NCBI GenBank assembly: GCA_000156155.1
Contig: DS995299.1
Span: 397,827-461,826 of the forward strand
From: a beta proteobacterium KB13
GTDB lineage: Bacteria; Pseudomonadota; Gammaproteobacteria; Burkholderiales; Methylophilaceae
DNA: 64,000 nucleotides
Reading direction: 5' to 3'
Made by a program: the position numbers and the translations under genes. Below the pieces are notes generated by a model. It was not told where the DNA came from, ran no database searches, and saw only the letters and a list, made by a program, of their open reading frames with translations. The first letter of the stretch is position 1. Every line of letters starts with the position of its first letter. This document shows positions 22,672 through 31,576 of this stretch, piece by piece.

Positions 22672-24105
22672 ATGCGATCAAAAATAAACATTGTCTGGTT
22701 AAAACGTGACTTGAGATTGCAAGATCATGAGCCACTATATAGAGCGCAAGAAGAAAATATCCCTTTTATCCTGCTATATATTTATGAGCCATCATTAATC
22801 TTAGATCCTCATTATGACAAACGTCATTGGCGATTTATTCAAGAGTCTCTGGAAGATATTCAATTAGAGCTGGCTAAAAATCAAAATAAACTTTCAATTG
22901 CTTATGGCGAATCAGTCGATATTTTTAATGAATTATCAAATCGCTATGACATTCAATACGTGTTTAGCCACGAGGAAACAGGATTAAATACTACTTTTGA
23001 GAGGGATAAAAATGTAGCTAATTTTTTTAAGAGACAAAATATTACCTGGATAGAGTCACAATCTAATGGGGTTATTAGAGGCCTTCAGGATAGGAAGACT
23101 TGGGATAAGGCATGGGCCAGATTTATGCGAGATAAGACCATCAAGATCAATCCCCAAAAATTAAATATAATTGATATCGATTTTGGTGAGATAAATATTC
23201 CATCATTTGAAGAAGATAGTAATTTTCAAAAAGGCGGGATGGTCGAAGCACAAACTACCCTTGAAGATTTTTTTTCAACCCGAGGTCAGGATTACTATAA
23301 GTTTATTTCTAAGCCCCACAAGAGCAGAAGCAGTTGCTCAAGGATGTCGGCATATATTGCATATGGAAACATCAGCATCCGTCAAATCTATCAAAAAATT
23401 TTAGAGAATTGGAATCGGGTGGGATGGAGAAGGTCCATGGCCGCATTGTCTTCAAGAATTCATTGGCACTGTCATTTTATACAAAAGTTTGAGAGCGAAT
23501 GTCGTATAGAAAATGAAACAATAAATAAAGGGTATCAAAACTTTCCATACCTTGTGGAAGATGAGGAGCATGCAGACTTCACTTCTTGGCTAAATGGAAT
23601 GACTGGTTTCCCGCTGATTGACGCATCAATGAGAGCTTTAAGGTATTCAGGCTACATCAATTTCAGAAGTAGGGCGATGGTGGTGAGTTTTGCATGTCAC
23701 TACTTAAGGATTCATTGGAAATTAGTGGCCAAAGCTCTAGCGCGACTCTTCCTTGATTTTGAACCAGGTATTCACTACCCACAGATTCAAATGCAAGCTG
23801 GAGTTACCGGCATCAATACAATACGTATATACAATCCAAAAAAACAGGCAATGGATCATGATCCAGAAGCAATATTTATAAAAACATGGATACCGGAACT
23901 CAACTCTCATCAACCAGAATACATTATTAATTTACCGCTGCAATCCAATGATTTATTTTCAAATGAGTCAAACTACCCTCAAGCTCAATATAATTTTCAA
24001 GAACGTATTAGAGAGTCGAAAGATTTGCTGTGGCAATGGAAAAAAAGTATTTATGTTAAACAAAACAATGCAAAAATTTTAGCAAAGCATGTCAGACCTC
24101 AATAA
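22672..24105 (+). CDS. Cryptochrome/DNA photolyase family protein
   Basis: The 477-aa flavoprotein of the photolyase family repairs cyclobutane pyrimidine dimers with blue light, or senses light. The N-terminal antenna domain starts INIVWLKRDLRLQDHEPL. The C-terminal FAD domain shows RMSAYIAYGNISIRQIY, SSRIHWHCHFIQKFE and GFPLIDASMRALRYSGYINF followed by HPYIQ-like YPQIQMQAG. The subgroup resembles the photolyases frequent in marine bacteria. A surface-water lifestyle would explain it. It ends at a bidirectional terminator. Confidence 0.88.
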   Translation: MRSKINIVWLKRDLRLQDHEPLYRAQEENIPFILLYIYEPSLILDPHYDKRHWRFIQESLEDIQLELAKNQNKLSIAYGESVDIFNELSNRYDIQYVFSHEETGLNTTFERDKNVANFFKRQNITWIESQSNGVIRGLQDRKTWDKAWARFMRDKTIKINPQKLNIIDIDFGEINIPSFEEDSNFQKGGMVEAQTTLEDFFSTRGQDYYKFISKPHKSRSSCSRMSAYIAYGNISIRQIYQKILENWNRVGWRRSMAALSSRIHWHCHFIQKFESECRIENETINKGYQNFPYLVEDEEHADFTSWLNGMTGFPLIDASMRALRYSGYINFRSRAMVVSFACHYLRIHWKLVAKALARLFLDFEPGIHYPQIQMQAGVTGINTIRIYNPKKQAMDHDPEAIFIKTWIPELNSHQPEYIINLPLQSNDLFSNESNYPQAQYNFQERIRESKDLLWQWKKSIYVKQNNAKILAKHVRPQ

Positions 24106-24130
24106 AAAAAGGACCCTAGGGTCCTTTTTT
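24105..24130. terminator. Bidirectional intrinsic terminator
   Basis: AAAAAAGGACCC and its exact reverse complement form a perfect palindrome with A- and T-runs on both sides, serving both the photolyase (+) and the repeat protein gene (-). Confidence 0.85.
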
Positions 24131-24149
24131 AGTAGATCAACAAATCCAA

Positions 24150-24557
24150 TTATTTTTTTGGATAGTATTTAGTTGGATCTTCGTACTCAATTTTTTTTGG
24201 CTCTTCAGCAGGCTTATCTTCTTCTACTTTAGCCTCATCTTTTGCGTCGCCGTGGTCATGATCACCATGGTTATCCGCTACTAGAATAGCTCTTTCAGCT
24301 TTATCTTTGTCGCCTTCTTTTTCGTCACCAGCTACAAAAAAGCCTCTTTCAGCTTTATCTTTGTCGCCTTCTTTTTCGTCACCAGCTACAAAAAAGCCTC
24401 TTTCAGCTTTATCTTTGTCGCCTTCTTTTTCGTCACCAGCTACAAAAAAGCCTCTTTCAGCTTTATCTTTGTCATCTTTTGTATCGGTTTCAACAGCAGC
24501 AAAAGCTGATAGAGATAAAGTTGAAGCAACTAGAGCTGCTAGTAATTTTGAATACAT
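24150..24557 (-). CDS. Exported protein with perfect 18-residue repeats
   Basis: A Sec signal peptide (to LSLSAFA, about residue 20) precedes three identical 18-residue units, DKDKAERGFFVAGDEKEG, plus the start of a fourth. Then come ILVADNHGDHDHGD and a Lys/Glu-rich tail with Pro. The mature protein is highly charged and probably disordered, with acidic and His clusters that could bind metal cations. The repeats are identical at DNA level, so they arose recently and copy number may vary between strains. No family is recognised. Confidence 0.7.
   Translation of the reverse strand: MYSKLLAALVASTLSLSAFAAVETDTKDDKDKAERGFFVAGDEKEGDKDKAERGFFVAGDEKEGDKDKAERGFFVAGDEKEGDKDKAERAILVADNHGDHDHGDAKDEAKVEEDKPAEEPKKIEYEDPTKYYPKK
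24291..24473 (-). repeat. 54-base tandem repeat, three perfect copies plus 21 bases
   Basis: Units at 24291-24344, 24345-24398 and 24399-24452 are identical, and 24453-24473 begins a fourth. The period is 18 codons, so the reading frame survives copy-number changes. It lies within the exported repeat protein gene. Confidence 0.95.
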
Positions 24558-24774
24558 ATCTAACCTTTCATGATTTAAAAGTTTTAAAGATTAACAGATT
24601 GAAATGACATTGCAATGTTCAATTTATTTTGTTTTTTGTATCTTTATGGTGAATTGCTTGTCACAAATATGTGCAATAAGCAAATTAATAAAAAAAAATA
24701 CCATAAAAATCAATTACTTATAATTTTTAGTACTGGTACAAAAATTGCATTACTTAAAGTTAAGGAGAATCGAA

Positions 24775-24909
24775 ATGTTTAATTTTTTTAGCTTAACCTA
24801 TTGGCTTAACTTTTCAGAGTTATCCCAGACGCAATTTTTTGTATTGTTATTTATTTTGTTTTTCATATATGACTTCACATTTCCAAAGAATTCTAAAGAT
24901 AAAAAATAA
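24775..24909 (+). CDS. Small membrane protein, 44 aa
   Basis: AAGGAGA lies eight bases before the ATG, a strong ribosome-binding site. The product has one hydrophobic segment (FFVLLFILFFIYDF) and a basic tail. Function unknown. Confidence 0.5.
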   Translation: MFNFFSLTYWLNFSELSQTQFFVLLFILFFIYDFTFPKNSKDKK

Positions 24910-25019
24910 ATAGTTTTTATTTCCTTGGTATTTCTTGAACAGATAAGCATTTATTGGCTTATAGCTATAGGATGCTTTTTTTGTTATCCTTTTTTTTTAC
25001 ATTTTTTTTGCGACAAACT

Positions 25020-25874
25020 ATGTCTCACTTATCAACTGATAGCTATAAATCCTTTAAAAAATCAAAGTATCGTACAATTAAATACACCACATATTTTTCA
25101 ACATATGATGAGATATTTAGACCATACAGAAATAAAAAAATAATTTTTTTAGAAATCGGAGTTTTTGATGGGGGGTCTCTTTTTATGTGGAGAGATTTCT
25201 TCGGACCAAAGGCAGAAATTATTGGTATGGATTTAAATCCTGAAGCAAAAAAATGGGAAAAGTTTGGCTTTAAAATCTTCATCGGTGATCAAGCAGACCA
25301 AGAATTTCTAAAAAGGACATTAAAAAAAATTGGACCTGTTGATATCTTGCTTGATGATGGCGGCCATACGAATCATCAGCAAATATTGACACTAATAAAT
25401 TCAATTCATTACATCAAGGAAAACGGACTTGTAGTTATTGAGGACTGCCATACAAGTTATATGCGTCGCTATGGTAATCCATCATTTTTCTCATTTATTA
25501 ATTATTCAAAAAAAATAATTGATGATATTAATAAACGTTTTTTTATTAGTAAATCTAGTTTTAATATCCCTCAAAAAAATATTTACTCTATAAGCTTTTA
25601 TGATTCAATAGTTGCTTTTAAAGTAAATAGAAAATTGAGTCAACCAAATAAATTTATAGACAATGGTGGTGTATCATCCGATCCAAAAGACTTTAGATAC
25701 GACCGTACTTTGATTGGATTTTTTACAGACTTGCGTTTAAACCTGAAAAAAAAATCAAAAAAATCAGTTGCCATTAAATTAATTTATAAAATTCTTAAAC
25801 CTTTTTTAATTTTTTTGAATTTCATTTTAATTAAAATTTCTTTTATTAATTTATTAACATATTTTAAAAAATGA
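25020..25874 (+). CDS. SAM-dependent methyltransferase, sugar/macrocin O-methyltransferase type
   Basis: The 284-aa product has IIFLEIGVFDGGSLFMW as SAM motif I, then GMDLNP and DILLDDGGHTNHQQI, the conserved metal-binding DDGGH of the demethylmacrocin-type sugar O-methyltransferases. It likely methylates a glycan, fitting its position before a glycosyltransferase it overlaps by four bases. The ATG at 25020 (MSHLSTDSYKS) was chosen; starts at 24972 (ATG) or 24954 (TTG) would add a hydrophobic leader. Long A/T homopolymer runs make this stretch more AT-rich than its surroundings, suggesting acquisition. Confidence 0.75.
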   Translation: MSHLSTDSYKSFKKSKYRTIKYTTYFSTYDEIFRPYRNKKIIFLEIGVFDGGSLFMWRDFFGPKAEIIGMDLNPEAKKWEKFGFKIFIGDQADQEFLKRTLKKIGPVDILLDDGGHTNHQQILTLINSIHYIKENGLVVIEDCHTSYMRRYGNPSFFSFINYSKKIIDDINKRFFISKSSFNIPQKNIYSISFYDSIVAFKVNRKLSQPNKFIDNGGVSSDPKDFRYDRTLIGFFTDLRLNLKKKSKKSVAIKLIYKILKPFLIFLNFILIKISFINLLTYFKK

Positions 25875-26725
25875 AAAAAGATATAGCTGTGGTTTTGACG
25901 ACATTTTTTCCTAATAAAAAAAATTTTTATTGTATTTCTAAAATTTGCGAACAGTTTTCAAAGATTTTAATTTACGATAACTCAGCTTCTCTTGAAGTAA
26001 AAAAAAAATTATTATCACTGAAGTCTAAATATGTTCATTTGGAGTTAATTTTTAACCCAAAAAATTTGGGTATAGCATCATCTTTAAATAATGGAGTACT
26101 GAAATTAAACAAATATGAATGGATCCTTTTTTTTGATCAGGATACGCTTATTCAAGATAATTTAAATATTCACTTAAAGAAATTCATAGCCAATAACAAG
26201 TTCGATATCCTTGGATTAAACTATCAATATAGTAAAAATTTTTCTAATAATGAATCTTTTATAGAGTCATCAAAAAGGACAATTATTTCTGGCATGTTGG
26301 TAAACTCATTAGTTTTTAACAGTCTTACTTTTCGTAATAATTTCTTATTAGATTTAGTGGATCATGATTTTTGTTTTAGGGCAAAAAATAAAGGCTTTAG
26401 GATTTTTAAAACAAAACAACCCTTAATAAAACATAGTATTGGAAATATGAGTGAAAATAAATTCCTTTTTATAATGAAAAAAAGATTGAATCATAATAAT
26501 TTTAGATATTATTTAATAGCAAGAAACAAAATCTGGTTTGATAAGTTGAATAAAAATCACCTTTGTATCAATACTTTATGGAAATTAATATTTGAGTTTT
26601 TTTTAATTATTCTTTTCGATAAACAGGTTGTAAAAAAACTTAGAGCCCATTTCTTTGGTATCTATCATGGTTTATCTAATAAGAGTCATGATCTTCCATC
26701 AATCATAAAGAGATTTGGTTTATGA
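25871..26725 (+). CDS. Glycosyltransferase family 2 (rhamnosyltransferase-like)
   Basis: The 284-aa GT-A enzyme begins IAVVLTTFFPNKKNF and has LIYDNS, NPKNLGIASSLNNGV and the FFDQD motif for metal and sugar nucleotide binding, then DHDFCFRAKNKGF typical of rhamnosyltransferase-like GT2. It probably builds lipopolysaccharide or another surface glycan. It is coupled to the methyltransferase before it and the DedA-type gene after it by four-base overlaps, and shares their unusually AT-rich composition. Confidence 0.82.
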   Translation: MKKDIAVVLTTFFPNKKNFYCISKICEQFSKILIYDNSASLEVKKKLLSLKSKYVHLELIFNPKNLGIASSLNNGVLKLNKYEWILFFDQDTLIQDNLNIHLKKFIANNKFDILGLNYQYSKNFSNNESFIESSKRTIISGMLVNSLVFNSLTFRNNFLLDLVDHDFCFRAKNKGFRIFKTKQPLIKHSIGNMSENKFLFIMKKRLNHNNFRYYLIARNKIWFDKLNKNHLCINTLWKLIFEFFLIILFDKQVVKKLRAHFFGIYHGLSNKSHDLPSIIKRFGL

Positions 26726-27306
26726 TTAAATTTGATTCGATATATAAAAAAACAATTGAGTTATCTGCTAAACCAGCCGCAACATTTTATTTATTTCTTT
26801 TAAGCTTTACTGAGGCTTCCTTTTTTGTTGTTCCTCCTGATGTCATGCTGGCTCCGATGTGCTTAGCCCAGCCTAAGAAAATCTGGAGACTTGCTTTAAT
26901 TGCTATTATTGGATCAGTCCTTGGTGGAGTGTTTGGTTATTTTATTGGGATGTTTGGATTCAATCTTGTGCAACCTTATATTGAGCAATACGGTTATCAA
27001 AGCCATTATGAACTTGCCCTACAATGGTTTTCTGATTGGGGTTTTTGGGCTATCTTTATTGCCGCTTTGACGCCAATACCTTATAAGATATTTACAATTG
27101 CCGCCGGGGTCTTAGTGATGAATTTCCCTCTTTTTTTAATTGCTTCCTTTTTGGGAAGAGGGTTAAGGTTATTTGGAGTTGCTTGTTTTGTAAAATTCTT
27201 TGGGAGGCGAGTGGATTACTTTATTCAACGATATATTAATCAGCTTGGATGGCTTATAACTGGCATTATTGGCATTGTAATTATTGTTGAATTTTTAACT
27301 AATTAA
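26722..27306 (+). CDS. DedA/VTT-domain membrane protein (YqaA-type)
   Basis: The 194-aa multi-pass inner-membrane protein carries the VTT/DedA fold: FTEASFFVVPPDVMLAPM, the conserved G-x3-G-x3-GYFIG stretch, and FIAALTPIPYKIFTIAAG with the re-entrant loop proline and acidic/basic residues. DedA relatives flip lipids such as undecaprenyl phosphate, which would suit its place behind glycan genes; the exact substrate is unknown. Confidence 0.85.
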   Translation: MIKFDSIYKKTIELSAKPAATFYLFLLSFTEASFFVVPPDVMLAPMCLAQPKKIWRLALIAIIGSVLGGVFGYFIGMFGFNLVQPYIEQYGYQSHYELALQWFSDWGFWAIFIAALTPIPYKIFTIAAGVLVMNFPLFLIASFLGRGLRLFGVACFVKFFGRRVDYFIQRYINQLGWLITGIIGIVIIVEFLTN

Positions 27307-27412
27307 ATATTGCTTGCTTAATATTTATACCTGTCTATAATGGCGCAACTAATTGATTGTCTTGATGTTTTTATGAGAGCCAGTCTGTTCATAAATAATT
27401 AAAAGGATTGTC

Positions 27413-28747
27413 ATGTCGTTTTCTAATTTTGGTTTTATTCCACCTATCGGTAAGGCCATTAGTCGTATCAATTATTCCACCCCAACTCCCATTCAAGAGC
27501 AATGTATCCCTGTTGTTTTATCGGGAAAAGATGTATTAGCCTCTGCACAAACTGGCACAGGTAAGACCGCTGCATTTTGTCTTCCATTATTGAATTTAGT
27601 TGAAAAAAAACCAAAACACAAACACAAGCGAAATATTAGCCCTGATGTTCTTATATTGTCTCCTACGCGTGAACTTGCCACTCAGATTGAACAAGAACTA
27701 AAGCGATTTAGCCACTTTATGGACACAAATATTGTTTCTGTTGTAGGCGGAGTGTCTTATAAATTACAAAATAAATTATTAAAATCTAATGTAAATTTTT
27801 TAGTGGCCACACCGGGCCGTTTGATGGATTTGGTAAAACAAAGAAAAATTAATTTAAAGCATATTGATGCACTTGTGATTGATGAAGCAGATCGTATGTT
27901 GGATATGGGTTTTATTCCAGACATTAAAAAGATTTTTGAATCAACATCCCAGGATCAGCAAGTATTGATGTTTACCGCGACATTAAATAAACAAATTGAA
28001 AAAATTGCGCAACAGTTTTTAAAAGATCCACAACGAATTGCAGTCGAACAGGAAAATAAATCAAATAAAAACATTCAGCAGATTGCTTATCCAGTCGCAG
28101 ATTATAACCAGAAAAAATTAGTCTTAGTGGATGTGCTTAATGAGGCTGATCTTAATCAGGCCATTATTTTTACAGCCACAAAAAGAGAGGCGGATCGCCT
28201 TTCAGATGAATTATATTTAATGAACCATCGATCAAAAACTTTACATGGGGATATGAGCCAAAGAGAACGAACACGCACAATCAATCGTTTTAAGAATAAT
28301 GAAATCCAAATTCTGGTGGCAACTGATGTTGCTGCAAGAGGAATTGACGTAGATGACATTACTCACGTCATTAATTTTGACTTACCAAGGCAGGTTGAAG
28401 ATTATATACATCGAATTGGCCGTACTGGCAGGGCAGAAAGAAAAGGGAAGGCTATTAGCCTGGTAATCGATAAAGAAAAATTTATGCTTCAGAAGATTGA
28501 AAAGTATGCAAACATCAAAATTGAGGTCATTAAGTCCACCCATAGTACCTCTGATCTTTCCTTGGTATACAAGAAAAAAGAGAGCGGCTTTAAAAAGAAG
28601 CGAAGATCTTCGGGTAGTAGAAAAAAGAACGATAAATTTACTTCTTCAAGTAAACGAAAAAAACATGGATTTAAGGCCGACGTAAAAGCAAAATCAAGAA
28701 GAAGACCAGTTAAAAAAAATATTAAGCCTTTAGCTACAGCTTCTTAA
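27413..28747 (+). CDS. rhlE: DEAD-box RNA helicase RhlE
   Basis: The 444-aa helicase unwinds short RNA duplexes in ribosome assembly and RNA decay. It has the Q motif TPTPIQEQCIP, motif I AQTGTGKT (45-52), PTRELATQ, TPGR, DEAD (157-160), FTAT, the domain-2 motifs ATDVAARGIDV and HRIGRTGRAE, and a long Lys/Arg/Ser-rich tail for RNA binding, as in RhlE. It overlaps the convergent kinase-like gene by 14 bases. Confidence 0.93.
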   Translation: MSFSNFGFIPPIGKAISRINYSTPTPIQEQCIPVVLSGKDVLASAQTGTGKTAAFCLPLLNLVEKKPKHKHKRNISPDVLILSPTRELATQIEQELKRFSHFMDTNIVSVVGGVSYKLQNKLLKSNVNFLVATPGRLMDLVKQRKINLKHIDALVIDEADRMLDMGFIPDIKKIFESTSQDQQVLMFTATLNKQIEKIAQQFLKDPQRIAVEQENKSNKNIQQIAYPVADYNQKKLVLVDVLNEADLNQAIIFTATKREADRLSDELYLMNHRSKTLHGDMSQRERTRTINRFKNNEIQILVATDVAARGIDVDDITHVINFDLPRQVEDYIHRIGRTGRAERKGKAISLVIDKEKFMLQKIEKYANIKIEVIKSTHSTSDLSLVYKKKESGFKKKRRSSGSRKKNDKFTSSSKRKKHGFKADVKAKSRRRPVKKNIKPLATAS

Positions 28748-29456
28748 TTTTTTTATTTACTCTTCTTAAAATAAATTTCTGTAAAAAATTGAGTTTTTTA
28801 CTCTTGAAATATTTTCTTAAAAAATAACTGATATCTTGTTCATCCATATTTTCTCTAGCGTATTTTAAGAACGCATAGAGATCTCTGATAGATGCTTGAA
28901 ATGCGAAAAGTCGTTTCTTCATTTTCTCAAGATCAATCAAGACTATATCTTCATTGACTTTATTGAGATAGATATGTTTTGGAACCGGGTAGGTGTGTTG
29001 AATATTATGGTGATGCATATTGCGCAATGTCTTGGCAATTCTATTTAAATTAGTTTTTGAAAATAACTTCTTTTTTTTTATTATTTTTTGCAAAGATTGA
29101 TTATTTTTATTTAGATCTCGTGTCACCAGAACACACTGATTATCTCGAATACCAAAAAATATAACTTCTAAAGTTGGGATCTTGTGATCAATGAGATATT
29201 GGATATTTTGAAATTCTCTTAAAAATGTTGGCTGCCCTGAAATGGGGTGTCTAATGCTTTTAAAGTTATGGTTTTCTTGTTTTTTTACGAAAAATAAATC
29301 TTCCCCAACCTTTTTCGTAATGACCCCGCTCCATCCATTCCGTCTTGTATTTAATGGTTCGAACCAGTCATTAGGCAGATTCCAAAAACTTTCAAAATCA
29401 AGTAGATGATTTTTTTGAAGTAATTTTTTCCATTTTGGATTTACATACTCAGTCAT
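28734..29456 (-). CDS. Lipopolysaccharide kinase-family (Kdo/WaaP/InaA-like) protein
   Basis: The 240-aa protein-kinase-fold enzyme has FFVKKQENHNF (nucleotide-binding Lys), REFQNIQYLIDHKIP, NMHHHNIQHTYPVPKHIYL (catalytic loop with His and substituted Asp) and DIVLIDLEKMKKRL for metal binding. Family members phosphorylate sugars of the lipopolysaccharide inner core. It sits four bases upstream of the rbgA stop side and in the same direction as that gene. Substrate assignment is by family only. Confidence 0.75.
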   Translation of the reverse strand: MTEYVNPKWKKLLQKNHLLDFESFWNLPNDWFEPLNTRRNGWSGVITKKVGEDLFFVKKQENHNFKSIRHPISGQPTFLREFQNIQYLIDHKIPTLEVIFFGIRDNQCVLVTRDLNKNNQSLQKIIKKKKLFSKTNLNRIAKTLRNMHHHNIQHTYPVPKHIYLNKVNEDIVLIDLEKMKKRLFAFQASIRDLYAFLKYARENMDEQDISYFLRKYFKSKKLNFLQKFILRRVNKKIKKL

Positions 29457-29459
29457 AGG

Positions 29460-30302
29460 TTATTTTTCAGGAAATTCTAAAGAGATTCTCCCAATTTTTT
29501 GGGATCGGTAATCTTGCAAAATAATGACTGCCGATTTTCTTAAATCAGGATTATTGCCTTTGAGAAGCATGTGTTTTTTTATGGCAATGGCCTCAATAAT
29601 ATCTTCGGATGGTTGATTAATGATGGTTGCATCAAGCTCATATCGGTCCATTAAACTCTGTGAGTAATTTTCTTTCAAACAATCAAGTAAGTACAGAGCC
29701 GCTTCAGTTTCATCATAGGCATTGATCCCAATAATGTTTGAGGCGGCTAAATAGTTACCTTGGACTTCACTTTCAATTTTATGCCACATTAAACCTGGGG
29801 TATCAGTTAAAACAAAATCATTATCGACAATAATTCGTTGCTGCATTTGGGTGACCGCAGGAACATCTCCAGTTTTAGCAATCTTTTTTTGCGTTAATAG
29901 ATTAATCAGGGAGGATTTGCCAACGTTTGGGATACCAATAATGATGGCTCGAACAGGCTTGATGCTTGTTCCTCGGTGAGGCACAAGCTTCATGCACGCT
30001 TTTTTTATGTCAACTTTATTTTTTTTATTTTTAGCTGATACCGCAAGTGCTGAAATAGTTGTTTCTTTTTGAAAAAAATTAATCCACTGTTGAGTGACTT
30101 TTTCATCTGCAATATCAGATTTATTTAATAATTTTAGATGCGGCTTTGCACGATTTTTAATAATTTGATTTAACATCGGATTTTCAGATGACCGAGGCAG
30201 TCTCGCATCTACAACTTCAATGACAAGATCGTTATACTTAAGATTTTTTTCAAAATCTTTTTTTGCTTTGGTCATGTGACCAGGAAACCATTGAACCGCC
30301 AT
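29460..30302 (-). CDS. rbgA: Ribosome biogenesis GTPase YlqF/RbgA
   Basis: A circularly permuted GTPase acting in large-subunit maturation. The motif order is G4 (NKSD) and G5 (SAKN) before G1 (GIPNVGKSSLIN) and G3 (DTPGLMW), the diagnostic permutation. It begins MAVQWFPGHMTKAKKDFEK, the family's N-terminal signature, and is 280 aa as expected. It is divergent from a methyltransferase gene at 30348. Confidence 0.93.
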   Translation of the reverse strand: MAVQWFPGHMTKAKKDFEKNLKYNDLVIEVVDARLPRSSENPMLNQIIKNRAKPHLKLLNKSDIADEKVTQQWINFFQKETTISALAVSAKNKKNKVDIKKACMKLVPHRGTSIKPVRAIIIGIPNVGKSSLINLLTQKKIAKTGDVPAVTQMQQRIIVDNDFVLTDTPGLMWHKIESEVQGNYLAASNIIGINAYDETEAALYLLDCLKENYSQSLMDRYELDATIINQPSEDIIEAIAIKKHMLLKGNNPDLRKSAVIILQDYRSQKIGRISLEFPEK

Positions 30303-30347
30303 ATTATCCCTCTGTAGTTAAACTTATTATAATGTAAACTTAAACGC

Positions 30348-31151
30348 ATGGAAAAAACCTATGAGATAAGACCTGATCAATCAATTGAGCTATTAAAAGA
30401 GCTACATATTTTGACTCGTGATCAAAAGCTCAATCAAGATTCTAGAAGAAAATTAAAGCAAATTTATCATCTTGCAAACTTTATAGAACCGATTATTCAA
30501 AAATATGAAAATAAGCCCTTTACCCTAATTGATCATGGGGCAGGGAAGTCTTATCTGGGATTTATTTTGTATGATCTCATCATCAAAAACACATTGGGCA
30601 AAATTATAGGGGTAGAAATTAATGAGAAGTTGGTAAAAAAATCAAACCAATTGATGCAGAAATTTAGATTTTCAAACATGTCGTTCATGTCACAAGATAT
30701 TGATTCCAGTAATGAAACAATTAAAAATGCAGAAATTGTTACTGCTCTGCATGCTTGCGATACCGCCACAGATGATGCGATTGATTTTGCTTTGCAAAAA
30801 AATGCAGACTGGATTGTAGTCATTCCTTGTTGTCAGGCTGAGGTATACCAACACTTAAAGAAAAATAAATCTAACAACCTCAATCATCATCTAGTAGAGC
30901 TGTATCGTCATGGGATTCATTCAAGAGAGTTTGGGAGTATGTTAACAAACGTATTGCGGTGCCTAAAGCTTGAGTATTATGGCTTTAAAGTCTCGGTGAC
31001 AGAGCTGGTCGGCTGGGAACATTCTATGAAAAATGAAATTATAATAGCTGAGAATATAAGGCAAAAGAAGGTATCTGCAGGCGCCCGCATTGAAAAATTA
31101 TTGGCTGATTTTGACTTATTAGCGTTAAAATCTCGATTCTTGGATATTTAA
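30348..31151 (+). CDS. Class I SAM-dependent methyltransferase (methyltransf_32/GSTCD-like)
   Basis: The 267-aa product has motif I DHGAGKSYLGFILYDL, IIGVEINEKLVKKS as the acidic loop and TALHACDTATDDAI followed by VVIPCCQAE, a Cys-Cys-Gln signature of the methyltransferase domain in GSTCD-like proteins. RNA or small-molecule methylation is possible, but the substrate is not known. It stands first in a run of plus-strand genes to hrpA. Confidence 0.75.
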   Translation: MEKTYEIRPDQSIELLKELHILTRDQKLNQDSRRKLKQIYHLANFIEPIIQKYENKPFTLIDHGAGKSYLGFILYDLIIKNTLGKIIGVEINEKLVKKSNQLMQKFRFSNMSFMSQDIDSSNETIKNAEIVTALHACDTATDDAIDFALQKNADWIVVIPCCQAEVYQHLKKNKSNNLNHHLVELYRHGIHSREFGSMLTNVLRCLKLEYYGFKVSVTELVGWEHSMKNEIIIAENIRQKKVSAGARIEKLLADFDLLALKSRFLDI

Positions 31152-31171
31152 ATAACAGATGGGAGGTTATC

Positions 31172-31576
31172 TTGAAAAAATATTTTTTTCTATTCTTTCT
31201 ATTTACAAGCTCATTATCCGCTAATGACTTTTCAGGGACTTATCAATGTAATGGAAATGATGGTAGCGAGGGAGCTTACCAAGGTGAAGTTATTATGAAA
31301 AAAATATCCGAATTCAGCAAGGATGCTTACGCAAGCTATGAATTTGTACTAAAGGTGCCAGGGTTTGGAGATTACCATGGATTTGCATCAGCAAATGGGC
31401 TTGATGTAGCCGTTTATTTCGCATTGGATGATCGTAAGAATGAAGATTATGGCGTAGGTATTGCAAAATTTAAACGTTCAGATAATAAATTATGGAGCTT
31501 CCATAAATTCTATTTTGAACCTGGCTATAAGGGAGGTAATACTGGCTTTGAAGATTGTATCCAGGTAGATAAATAA
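31172..31576 (+). CDS. Exported protein of unknown function, 134 aa
   Basis: The TTG start is supported by GGGAGG seven bases upstream and a signal peptide (KKYFFLFFLFTSSLSAND). The mature domain starts DFSGTYQCNGNDGSEGAYQG and ends with DCIQVDK; two Cys may bridge. The pattern resembles small periplasmic proteins with a lipocalin-like repeat of Gly/Tyr strands; no family is assigned. It is immediately followed by a glycosyltransferase gene. Confidence 0.6.
   Translation: MKKYFFLFFLFTSSLSANDFSGTYQCNGNDGSEGAYQGEVIMKKISEFSKDAYASYEFVLKVPGFGDYHGFASANGLDVAVYFALDDRKNEDYGVGIAKFKRSDNKLWSFHKFYFEPGYKGGNTGFEDCIQVDK

Noticed and set aside
24291-24473. CRISPR-like tandem array
   Set aside because: The units are contiguous without spacers and continue the reading frame of an exported protein; no cas genes are present.
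24307-24573. Plus-strand ORF opposite the repeat protein
   Set aside because: It is an antisense shadow of the 54-base repeats; the minus-strand frame has a signal peptide and sensible composition.
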